From the NCBI GenBank assembly GCA_900541795.1, contig UQLC01000023.1:1-29037 (forward strand): a stretch of DNA of 29,037 nt, given 5' to 3'. The position numbers were made by a program, and so were the translations under genes. Numbering within the stretch: the stretch's first letter is position 1; every line of letters begins with the position of its first letter. Source of the DNA: an uncultured Collinsella sp. GTDB lineage: Bacteria; Actinomycetota; Coriobacteriia; Coriobacteriales; Coriobacteriaceae. The notes beneath the pieces are model-generated. The model ran no database searches. It had not been told where the DNA came from and saw only the letters and a list, made by a program, of their open reading frames with translations. Below are positions 22,696-29,037 of this stretch, piece by piece.

Positions 22696-23703
22696 GTGGC
22701 GAACGCCATCGATCAGCTCACGGACCGCGTGCTCGTGCTCGGCCGCCTTACCATCGTCCGCCGCGCCATTACTGCCGTGGCGGTCACAATTTCTGCCGTC
22801 CTCCAAACATTCCTGATCCAGGCGTTCATTCAGCCCGCCGACCTGCTTCCGAGCGGTCTCACCGGCGTCGCGGTCCTGCTCGATCGCGTTACCTCGCTGG
22901 GCGGCGTTCACATCGACATCTCGCTCGGCATGCTTGCGCTCAACATTCCCGTGGCGCTCCTATGCTGGAGCGGCATTAGCAAGCGCTTCGTCATCTTCTC
23001 GATGATGCAGGTCGTGCTCTCGTCGCTGTTCCTCAACGTCTTTCACTTCGCGCCGTTTTTGGGTGACAAGATCATGCTCATCATTTTTGGCGGCGTGGTC
23101 TCGGGTCTGGGCGCTGCCATCGCGCTTAAGTCCGGCGCATCTACCGGTGGCACCGACTTTATCGCGCTGTGGGTCTCCAACCACACGGGCAAGACTATCT
23201 GGGGCGTCATCTTTGGCTTTAACTGCGCTATCCTGGCGATTTTTGGCTTTATGTTTGGCTGGGACAATGCGGCGTACTCCATCGTGTTCCAGTTTATTTC
23301 GACCAAGACCATCGACAGTTTCTATCGCCGCTACGACCGCGTGACGCTGCAGATCACGACGCGCAAGGCAGACGAGGTCATGACCGCCTATGTTGACCAT
23401 TTTCAGCATGGTATTAGCTGCGCCGAGGTCATCGGCGGATATAGCCGCGAGAAGATGTACCTGCTGCACGCCGTTGTCTCGACCTACGAGAGCCAGGACA
23501 TTATCAAGCTGGTGTGCGACATTGATCCCGGCGCCGTGATCAATGTGTTTCACACGCTCAACTTTGTGGGCGGCTGGTGGGGCTGCCATGTCGACGAGCC
23601 CATGCCCACGGCCGTACCCGATCCCGACAAGCCCGCGCGCATGGCCAGCAGGCAGGCGCGCCTCAGCGAGCAGGACAGCCTGCAGCAGGATGACGGCAAG
23701 TAG
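22696..23703 (+). CDS. YitT family membrane protein
   Basis: A 335-residue protein with about five to six hydrophobic helices in the N-terminal two thirds, including LLPSGLTGVAVLL and the conserved GGVVSGLGAAIALKSGASTGGTDFIALW, followed by a C-terminal soluble DUF2179 domain (about 215-300: RVTLQITTRKADEVMTAYVDHFQHGISCAEVIGGYSREKMYLLHAVVSTYE). The last 30 residues are polar. YitT proteins are of unknown function, with some proposed as small-molecule transporters. The GTG start at 22696 has AAAGGAG 6 bases upstream. It is a single-gene unit with its own promoter and terminator; no clear link to the sugar genes. Confidence 0.88.
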   Translation: MANAIDQLTDRVLVLGRLTIVRRAITAVAVTISAVLQTFLIQAFIQPADLLPSGLTGVAVLLDRVTSLGGVHIDISLGMLALNIPVALLCWSGISKRFVIFSMMQVVLSSLFLNVFHFAPFLGDKIMLIIFGGVVSGLGAAIALKSGASTGGTDFIALWVSNHTGKTIWGVIFGFNCAILAIFGFMFGWDNAAYSIVFQFISTKTIDSFYRRYDRVTLQITTRKADEVMTAYVDHFQHGISCAEVIGGYSREKMYLLHAVVSTYESQDIIKLVCDIDPGAVINVFHTLNFVGGWWGCHVDEPMPTAVPDPDKPARMASRQARLSEQDSLQQDDGK

Positions 23704-23743
23704 GGTTTTGGCTTTTTGCCGGTCAAGCGCAGCCCATTCGAAT

Positions 23744-23785
23744 GAGCCCCTCGAAAGCCCCGTTGCTTTCGAGGGGCTCTCGTTT
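23744..23785 (+). terminator. Rho-independent terminator after the YitT gene
   Basis: A perfect 15-bp stem (23744-23758 with 23765-23779) with a CCCGTT loop is followed by TCGTTT. Confidence 0.88.
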
Positions 23786-23787
23786 GA

Positions 23788-23831
23788 CCAGATAAAACCT
23801 ACCAAAATAGACCTGTCGCTTTTTGGTAGGC
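23788..23831. repeat. Dispersed CCTACCAAAA..TTTTTGGTAGG repeat, copy 2
   Basis: Second copy of the 44-bp unit at 21654; here the stem CCTACCAAAA/TTTTTGGTAGG is fully paired. It lies between the YitT terminator and the GntR promoter. Confidence 0.75.
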
Positions 23832-23851
23832 AGGGTGTATCGTTTTATCGT

Positions 23852-23883
23852 TATGATGTAACATAGAGCTAGACGTTATATAC
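23852..23883. promoter_or_regulatory. Promoter/operator region of the GntR gene at 23923
   Basis: TATGAT (23852-23857) is a possible -10 without a clear -35. TAGACGTTATATAC (23870-23883) is the inverse of the left part of the exporter site at 16445 with one mismatch, and CGTTATG also occurs at 23849-23855. These fit autoregulation by the encoded GntR protein. Confidence 0.45.
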
Positions 23884-23922
23884 GTATTAGTAATTTCGAT
23901 ATTTTGATAGGAGTGATCAGAT

Positions 23923-24642
23923 ATGCCCGCGACCAAAAATGCACCGCTTTACCAGCAGATTTACGACGAAATCAAGGATGCGATCGAGAAAGGTGTTTAT
24001 GCACCCAAGGAGCGTATTCCGTCCGAGCTCGAGCTAGCCGAGCAGTACGAGGTGAGCCGCATTACGGTGCGCCGCGCCGTCGAGGAGCTGTGCTCCGATG
24101 GCTACCTGGTTAAGCAGCAGGGCCGTGGCACCTTTGTTTCCACGCCGCACATCAACCGTCAGTTCCACGCCTCGACGCTGCAGACGTTTACCGCGCTGTG
24201 TGCCGACAATGGCATGAAGGCCGGTGCACATGTGGTCGATCGCCAGATTGTTCCGGCGCGCCAAAACGAGATGGAGTTCTTTGGCCTGCAGAAGGGCGCG
24301 CTACTGCTGCATATCAAGCGCGTGCGCACGGCCGACGGCGAGCCCATCTTTGAGGAGAACGTCTTTGTGCCGTTTGACGCCTACCGCGAACTGTTGACAG
24401 CCGACCTTGAGGACAAGTCGATTTTTGCCGAGGTCGGGCGTGTTGGCGGAACCCCGATTGTCTCGGCTGGCTACCGTACGGTCGAGGCCGTTCGCGCCAG
24501 CGCTGAGCAGGCGGCCGAGCTGGGCATCGCTCCGCACGATCCGCTGCTCAACCTGCGCGCCGGCTTTATCGGTCCCAATGGCGAGCCGGTCTTGCTCGGC
24601 AAACAGTACTACGTGGGCAGCCGCTACGTCATGGTCATATAA
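23923..24642 (+). CDS. GntR/HutC family regulator (UTRA domain), candidate PTS-operon regulator
   Basis: A 239-residue regulator. The winged helix (about residues 8-72) has PLYQQIYDEIKDAIEKGVYAPKERIPSELELAEQYEVSRITVRRAVEELCSDGYLVKQQGRGTFV. The UTRA domain (about 90-235) has LLHIKRVRTADGEPIFEENVFVP and ends YVGSRYVMVI. It resembles the protein at 27004 more closely than the one at 14168 (shared PLYQQ start, RITVRRA recognition helix and VGSRYV ending). AGGAG precedes the ATG. The CGTTATA-type motif is found at its own promoter and before the exporter and PTS genes, so it is the best candidate for their repressor. Confidence 0.93.
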   Translation: MPATKNAPLYQQIYDEIKDAIEKGVYAPKERIPSELELAEQYEVSRITVRRAVEELCSDGYLVKQQGRGTFVSTPHINRQFHASTLQTFTALCADNGMKAGAHVVDRQIVPARQNEMEFFGLQKGALLLHIKRVRTADGEPIFEENVFVPFDAYRELLTADLEDKSIFAEVGRVGGTPIVSAGYRTVEAVRASAEQAAELGIAPHDPLLNLRAGFIGPNGEPVLLGKQYYVGSRYVMVI

Positions 24643-24670
24643 GTTACGCGGTTTTACCAAACCGCGTAAC
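24643..24670. repeat. 12-bp hairpin abutting the stop codon (copy 2)
   Basis: Identical to 16088-16115 and beginning on the base after the TAA stop codon. The identity continues through GGCTCGACGCTGCGC to 24685 and then stops. Confidence 0.85.
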
Positions 24671-24720
24671 GGCTCGACGCTGCGCCTTTGGTTCCGCCGT
24701 TCTGCCGAACGACGGATTGG

Positions 24721-24827
24721 TCGACGCTGCAAGCCCGCCAGGGCGGCAATCTGCCTTTCAACTTCGGCGACATGACCAGAAGGTCAATGCCGCCTCGTTT
24801 CAAGGCACCTTGCTCGCTCTGACGGGC
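24721..24827 (-). ncRNA. Candidate structured RNA/repeat element, copy B
   Basis: Same architecture as 16119-16227. It starts with TCGACGCTGC. P1 is 24733-24749 with 24810-24827; P2 is GCCTT (24753-24757) with AAGGC (24802-24806); P3 is 24766-24777 with 24782-24794, with a one-base bulge and AGAA apex. Loop strings AATCTGnnnTTCAACTTC and CGTTTCAnGnnnCCTTGC are conserved between copies while paired bases differ but stay complementary. An extra TCGACGCTGC and a small hairpin (CGTTC/GAACG) lie upstream at 24674-24714. The minus strand is given because two non-Watson-Crick positions are G-U only on that strand. Confidence 0.5.
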
Positions 24828-24872
24828 TTTCGCTGTCGTTGCCAGAACATCGGCGTTGCCGCGGTCCAAAGT

Positions 24873-24949
24873 AGTCGTTGGGGACGTTCTTAAATGACTA
24901 GTCGTTGGGCGTTCTTGTATGACTAGTCGTTTAAGAACGCCCAACGACT
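24873..24949. repeat. GTTGGGGACGTTCTT-family repeat array
   Basis: AGTCGTTGGGGACGTTCTT (24873-24891) is followed by AGTCGTTGGGCGTTCTT (24900-24916) and its exact reverse complement (24933-24949), a perfect 17-bp stem. The first unit is identical to 16305-16323. The second unit and its partner share the same two-base loss, so stem pairing has been kept. Confidence 0.8.
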
Positions 24950-24990
24950 AGTCTGGGCTGCGGTCGTGTGCTGCTGTCCCTGTGGCGGCG

Positions 24991-24996
24991 TATAAT
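24991..24996 (+). promoter_or_regulatory. -10 box of the recQ promoter
   Basis: A consensus TATAAT lies 31 bases before the start codon in an otherwise GC-rich stretch. No convincing -35 is seen 16-18 bp upstream. Confidence 0.5.
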
Positions 24997-25027
24997 CGGC
25001 GGCAGATGACTTGGACGTTAGGAAACC

Positions 25028-27004
25028 ATGACCGATAGCATGCAGCAGATGGCGCTCGACACGCTCGGCGCCTATTTTGGCTACACCTCGTTTCGCCCGG
25101 GGCAGGACCGCATGGTCGATGCGATCCTTGCCGGTCGCGATGCGCTGGGTGTTATGCCCACGGGCGCCGGCAAGTCCATTTGCTACCAGGTGCCCGCGCT
25201 CATGCTGCCCGGCATCACCTTTGTGGTGAGTCCGCTGCTGTCGCTTATGGAAGACCAGACCCGTGCGTTGCTCGCGGCGGGTGCACGACCCAGCTATCTC
25301 AACTCCAGCCTTACGTCGGCCCAGCAAAACACCGTGCTCAAGCGGGCGCGCGAGGGCCGCTACCAGCTTATGTACGTGGCGCCCGAGCGCCTGCTCGAGC
25401 CGCGCTTTTTAGCCTTTGCGCAGGAGGCCGCGGGTTCCTCCGGCATTGGCGTGCCGCTCGTGGCCATTGACGAGGCACACTGTGTGAGCCAATGGGGCCA
25501 GGATTTCCGCCCCGCTTACCTGCAGATTCGCGAGTTCATCGATTTCCTGCCGCAGCGCCCTATCGTGGCGGCCTTTACCGCTACGGCGACTGAGCGCGTA
25601 CGTGCGGACATTCAGCAGATGCTCGGCCTGCAAAACCCCGCGACGGTGGTGACGGGCTTCGATCGCAAGAACCTCTACTTTGGCTGCGAAGAGATGGGCG
25701 ACAAGGCCAAGGCCGCGTGGGTGCGCGACTATGTGATCGCGCATTCGAGCGAGAGCGGCATCGTGTATTGCTCGACCCGCAAGACGGTCGACGCGCTGGC
25801 CGCGGAGCTTGCCGAGGCGCTGGGACCCAGCGGTATTCACGTTGGTCGCTACCACGCCGGCATGGGCAACGACGCCCGCAGGCAAAGCCAGCGTGCCTTT
25901 ATCGACGACGATATTCAGGTGATGGTTGCCACCAACGCCTTTGGCATGGGCATCGACAAGCCCAACGTGCGCTACGTGATCAACAACAACGTGCCCGAGA
26001 GCATCGAGGCCTACTATCAGGAGGCGGGGCGCGCCGGCCGCGACGGCGACCCGGCTAGCTGCTACTTGCTGTGGAACGGCAACGATTTTCGCATGCGCCG
26101 CTTTTTGATCGACCGCGGCGACGCTGCCGACGAGGCGCTCGACGACGAGCAGCGCGCGTGGGCGCTCCAGAACCGTTATCGCCTGCTCAGCCAGATGGAG
26201 GGCTACTGCAATACCACCGGCTGTCTGCGCGAATACATGCTGCGCTACTTTGGCGACGAGGCCGCGGCCGAGCATGCGGCGGCCGCCGCGGGCGGCACGG
26301 CAGACGACGCCGAGGGCTGCGGCAACTGCAGCAACTGCCTCACGCAGTTCGAGGTCGAGGACGTCACCGGCATGGCCCGCGCCGCCGTGCGCTATGTGGC
26401 CACGCGACCCATGCGCTTTGGCAAGTCGCTGATCGCCGATGTGCTTCACGGCGGCAACACCGAGCGCATTCGCCAGATGCATCTGGACGAGGACCACGGC
26501 TACGGTGAGCTGTCGAGCGAATCGGTCGGACGCATCAAGGACATCATCGGCCAGCTGTGCGGTCGCGGTTATTTGGCCACCTCGCAGGGGCAGTACCCGG
26601 TCGTGGGACTGGGTCCGCGTGCCGGCGAGGTCGAGGACGAGGCGTTCGCCTTTACCGTTAAGCGTCGCGCGTCCAGGCGCAAGGCCTCGGCCCGCGCCCG
26701 CCGCGCCGTCGATCTGCTGCGCGAGGAGGCCGAGCTGGATCAGCGCCCGCGCGTTGGCGACGATGCCGAGCTGTTCGAGCGCCTGCGTGCCCTCCGCAAG
26801 GAGATCTCGACGGAGCTGGAGATGGCGCCGTATATGGTCTTTTCCGACAAAGCCCTGCGCGGCCTGTGCCGCCTGCGTCCACAGACGCGCGAGGAGCTGG
26901 TCCAGGTCAACGGCATTGGCGAGAAAAAAGCCGACGTCTTTGGCGAACAGTTTATGGCGGCGATTGAAGAGTTTGAGTCCGAGCATGCGCGGGATGGAGC
27001 GTAA
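25028..27004 (+). CDS. recQ: ATP-dependent DNA helicase RecQ
   Basis: A 658-residue 3'-5' superfamily 2 helicase for recombination and replication-fork repair. Motif 0/I: FRPGQ and PTGAGKS (Lys49). Motif II: DEAHCVSQWGQDFRPAY (Asp148-His151). Motif VI: YYQEAGRAGRDG. The RQC zinc site has cysteines in YCNTTGC and CGNCSNC, followed by the winged helix (about 455-540). A basic linker leads to an HRDC domain (about 580-655, FERLRALRKEISTELEMAPYMVFSDKALRGLC). All three domains are present. TTAGGA precedes the ATG. The stop codon TAA overlaps the next gene's ATG by one base. Confidence 0.96.
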   Translation: MTDSMQQMALDTLGAYFGYTSFRPGQDRMVDAILAGRDALGVMPTGAGKSICYQVPALMLPGITFVVSPLLSLMEDQTRALLAAGARPSYLNSSLTSAQQNTVLKRAREGRYQLMYVAPERLLEPRFLAFAQEAAGSSGIGVPLVAIDEAHCVSQWGQDFRPAYLQIREFIDFLPQRPIVAAFTATATERVRADIQQMLGLQNPATVVTGFDRKNLYFGCEEMGDKAKAAWVRDYVIAHSSESGIVYCSTRKTVDALAAELAEALGPSGIHVGRYHAGMGNDARRQSQRAFIDDDIQVMVATNAFGMGIDKPNVRYVINNNVPESIEAYYQEAGRAGRDGDPASCYLLWNGNDFRMRRFLIDRGDAADEALDDEQRAWALQNRYRLLSQMEGYCNTTGCLREYMLRYFGDEAAAEHAAAAAGGTADDAEGCGNCSNCLTQFEVEDVTGMARAAVRYVATRPMRFGKSLIADVLHGGNTERIRQMHLDEDHGYGELSSESVGRIKDIIGQLCGRGYLATSQGQYPVVGLGPRAGEVEDEAFAFTVKRRASRRKASARARRAVDLLREEAELDQRPRVGDDAELFERLRALRKEISTELEMAPYMVFSDKALRGLCRLRPQTREELVQVNGIGEKKADVFGEQFMAAIEEFESEHARDGA

Positions 27005-27771
27005 TGATGGCAGCCGATAGCAAGACCGAACGTTCCGAGCGCGCCGAGGTGCCCGCCGTGCCGCTGTACCAGCAGGTCATGGACGACCTAAAGGGCGAGA
27101 TCGCGCGCGGCGTGTACCCTGCCGGCTCGCGCATCCCTGCCGAGATGGAGCTCGCGAAGTCCTACGGCGTGGGGCGCATCACCGTGCGCCGTGCCATCGA
27201 GGAGCTGTCGCGCGCGGGGTATCTCAACCGCCAGCAGGGGAGGGGCACGTTTGTGTGCGCTCCCAAGCTCAAGCGCAAGATTCGCCAGAAGGGTGACGTC
27301 CAGAGCTTTACTGAGGGTTGTGCTGCCAACGACATGGTGCCGGGTGCGCGTCTGGTGTCGCGCACGGTGGTCGCGGCGACGCACGAGGATGCGGCATTCT
27401 TTGGCGTGGAGCCCGGCTGCGAGCTTATCGTGGTCGAGCGCGTGCGTACGGCCGACGGCGTCCCCGTCATGCTCGAGAACAACGCCTTTGTGCTTGCCGA
27501 CCATCCGTATCTGCAAACACTGGCCGACGATGACCTTACCGACAATTCGATCTTTGCGCTTGTTGCCGAGCATTCGGGTCGTTCGCCGCTCAAATCCGAT
27601 CCCTGCACGGTGGAGATTGCGCTTGCCGATGCTCAGGCGGCCCCGCTGCTCGAGGTTCCGATCGGCGAGCCGCTCTTCTACATGGAGGCGTACTTTACCG
27701 ATTTTGATGAGCAGCCTCTGCTGCTCGGCCGCCAAAAGATCGTGGGATCGCGCTACGTGTTCGACATCTAA
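27004..27771 (+). CDS. GntR/HutC family regulator (UTRA domain), paired with the 27913 deglycase
   Basis: A 255-residue regulator with a 17-residue polar N-terminal extension, then the winged helix (about 19-85: PLYQQVMDDLKGEIARGVYPAGSRIPAEMELAKSYGVGRITVRRAIEELSRAGYLNRQQGRGTFV) and a UTRA domain (about 100-250) ending VGSRYVFDI. Its ATG at 27004 overlaps the recQ stop (TAATG), so translation is probably coupled to recQ; ATG 27007 is an alternative. It lies just upstream of the third deglycase, whose promoter holds AGAACA direct repeats, the likely operator. No separate promoter for the regulator is visible, which would make it constitutive with recQ. Confidence 0.92.
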   Translation: MMAADSKTERSERAEVPAVPLYQQVMDDLKGEIARGVYPAGSRIPAEMELAKSYGVGRITVRRAIEELSRAGYLNRQQGRGTFVCAPKLKRKIRQKGDVQSFTEGCAANDMVPGARLVSRTVVAATHEDAAFFGVEPGCELIVVERVRTADGVPVMLENNAFVLADHPYLQTLADDDLTDNSIFALVAEHSGRSPLKSDPCTVEIALADAQAAPLLEVPIGEPLFYMEAYFTDFDEQPLLLGRQKIVGSRYVFDI

Positions 27772-27780
27772 CGTTCATAG

Positions 27781-27861
27781 ATAGAACAATATAGAACAAA
27801 TTTGCCGAAATGACTTTCCGAGCGATAGCTTGCGTGGTATAAATAGGACAACATAGAACGA
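27781..27861 (+). promoter_or_regulatory. Promoter and candidate operators of deglycase 3
   Basis: ATAGAACAATATAGAACAA (27781-27799) and ATAGGACAACATAGAACGA (27843-27861) match at 16 of 19 positions; each holds two AGAACA-like half-sites 10 bp apart. TATAAA (27838-27843) is the -10, immediately before the second site. TTTCCG (27815-27820) at 17 bp is a poor -35. The sites bracket the promoter, which would suit repression by a looped or cooperative GntR dimer pair. Confidence 0.55.
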
Positions 27862-27912
27862 CCGCAGGTACGAGCTGTCGTCTAAAGTTGCCACACAAGG
27901 AGGAACATCAGT

Positions 27913-28881
27913 ATGAACGCACATGATCTGGTTCAGGAAATCATAGAGCGCAAGGGCAAGATCGAGAACGTCTTTTGGATCGCCTGCGGCGGTTCGATGA
28001 TCGACCTGATGCCGGCTAACGAGCTGCTCAAGCGCGAGGCCATCACGTTTACCTCCACGGTCTACACTGCGCGCGAGTTCTGCCTGATGGCCCCTAAGAG
28101 CCTCGGCGAGAAGTCGCTCGTCATCGCCTGCAGCCACAGCGGCAACACACAGGAGGTCGTCGACGGCTGCGAGATGGCGCTGGCTGCCGGTGCCGAGGTC
28201 GTTGCCATGACCGACTGCGAGGGCTCCAAGATCGATAGCGGCAAGTGGACCACCTGGGTTTACCCGTGGGGTGAGGGCGTGTCGCAGGCCGAGGTGCCGC
28301 AGGGCATCGGTGCTCTGATTGCCGCCGAGCTGCTCGACCAGCAGGAGGGCTACGAGGCGCTCGCCGACATGTACGAGGGTCTTAAGCAGATGGACGCGCT
28401 GCTGCCTGCCGCCCGCGAGAAGGTCAACGCCGAGCTGGGCGCCCGCTTTGCCGAGCTCTGCCAACAGCACAAGTTCTTCTACATCCTGGGTTCCGGCCCC
28501 AACTTTAGCCAGACCTACGCCATGGCCATCTGCTCGCTCATGGAGATGCAGTGGCAGCACTGCTGCTACATCCACTCCGGTGAGTACTTCCACGGCCCCT
28601 TCGAGGCCACCGAGCCCGGCGTGTTCTACTTTGTGCAGCTCGGCGCAGGCGAGTGCCGCCCCATGGAGGAGCGCGCGCTTGCGTTCCTCAACACGCATAC
28701 CGACACGCTCATGGTGCTCGATGCGCTCGAGTACGGCGTGGGCGAGGTGCCCGCTAGCGTGCGCTCGCTCCTAGAGCCGATCTTCTTCTACGCAATGAGC
28801 TGCGAGCTGCGCGCCGCCCGCGGCAAGGTCTTCGACCACAGCCCCGAGTACCGCCGCTACATGGGCATCGAGCAGTACTAA
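27913..28881 (+). CDS. SIS-domain deglycase, FrlB/GfrE-like (paralogue 3)
   Basis: A 322-residue double-SIS protein. It has the canonical sugar-phosphate loop SHSGNTQE (74-81), Glu211 (MEMQW) and His227 (GEYFHGPFE) at the 16-residue spacing of the FraB-type catalytic pair, and a diverged ending (RRYMGIEQY). It is distinct from paralogue 1 and closer to paralogue 2 in the EMQW..GEYFHGPFE block, but the N-terminal halves differ widely, implying a different amine or sugar. AAGGAGGAA precedes the ATG. It is a single-gene unit with its own promoter, terminator and upstream regulator; no transporter is adjacent within the window. Confidence 0.86.
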   Translation: MNAHDLVQEIIERKGKIENVFWIACGGSMIDLMPANELLKREAITFTSTVYTAREFCLMAPKSLGEKSLVIACSHSGNTQEVVDGCEMALAAGAEVVAMTDCEGSKIDSGKWTTWVYPWGEGVSQAEVPQGIGALIAAELLDQQEGYEALADMYEGLKQMDALLPAAREKVNAELGARFAELCQQHKFFYILGSGPNFSQTYAMAICSLMEMQWQHCCYIHSGEYFHGPFEATEPGVFYFVQLGAGECRPMEERALAFLNTHTDTLMVLDALEYGVGEVPASVRSLLEPIFFYAMSCELRAARGKVFDHSPEYRRYMGIEQY

Positions 28882-28904
28882 GTAACGGGAATTATCTTTT
28901 TTGG

Positions 28905-28935
28905 CGGGGTCTGCGCTGAGCGCGGGCCCCGTTTT
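28905..28935 (+). terminator. Rho-independent terminator of deglycase 3
   Basis: A fully paired 12-bp stem (28905-28916 with 28920-28931, two G-T pairs) with a TGA loop, followed by TTTT. The remaining bases to the window end (28936-29037) show no gene I can support. Confidence 0.88.
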
Positions 28936-29037
28936 GCGTTGTGGCGGCCGAATTTGTTCGGTTGGAAAAGTATTAGACCTAAATTTGCAAGCGTGCCGCA
29001 TGAGTCAAAAAAGCGGGCCGCGCCGGGGGTTTCCGGC

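Noticed and set aside
25409..26986. Minus-strand open frame of 525 codons opposite recQ
   Set aside because: Antisense to the RecQ helicase, RQC and HRDC domains; no recognisable protein features.

Overview
The window reads as chromosomal DNA of a GC-rich anaerobic actinobacterium of the class Coriobacteriia, most likely a gut Collinsella. This is an inference from GC-rich codon use, AAAGGAG-type ribosome binding sites, an oxygen-defence rubrerythrin, mannose-family PTS genes, and small intergenic hairpin repeats of a kind I associate with that group. No rRNA, CRISPR array, transposase or prophage gene is visible. All protein genes are on the + strand except one GntR regulator at 14168-14890.

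Positions 1-14100 are mostly housekeeping: tRNA-Asp with promoter and terminator; an Rrf2 regulator with an Fe-S-type cysteine cluster; a MutY-like glycosylase without cluster cysteines; rubrerythrin; a small one-helix membrane protein; RmuC; an ABC exporter; endonuclease III; the transcription-repair coupling factor Mfd; a PAP2 phosphatase; a threonine-aldolase-like PLP enzyme; and a GNAT acetyltransferase. DNA repair is over-represented (MutY-like, RmuC, Nth, Mfd, and RecQ further on).

Positions 14168-28881 form a catabolic region that I read as an Amadori-product (fructoselysine/glucoselysine-type) island. It holds three paralogous SIS-domain deglycases of the FrlB/FraB/GfrE/GfrF type (15096, 20569, 27913), a complete mannose-family PTS (fused EIIAB, EIIC, EIID), a DMT-family exporter, a HAD phosphatase, a YitT membrane protein and three GntR/UTRA regulators (14168 minus, 23923, 27004). 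Each regulator can be paired with one deglycase and with its own candidate operator motif: TTGTATGC at 14891-15095; a CGTTATA..TATAACG type site before the exporter, the PTS operon and the second regulator; and AGAACA direct repeats before the third deglycase. The working model is that the PTS imports and phosphorylates a glycated amino acid, the deglycase splits it into hexose 6-phosphate and free amino acid, and the DMT protein may export surplus amino acid. RecQ sits inside the island and overlaps the third regulator by one base.

Intergenic DNA in the second half is rich in structured repeats. The most notable is a roughly 108-nt element present twice (16119-16227, 24721-24827) with three nested helices supported by compensatory changes, plus a partial copy at 11451. 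A separate nested hairpin of about 119 nt lies at 22439-22557, and a perfect 29-bp inverted repeat follows rubrerythrin.
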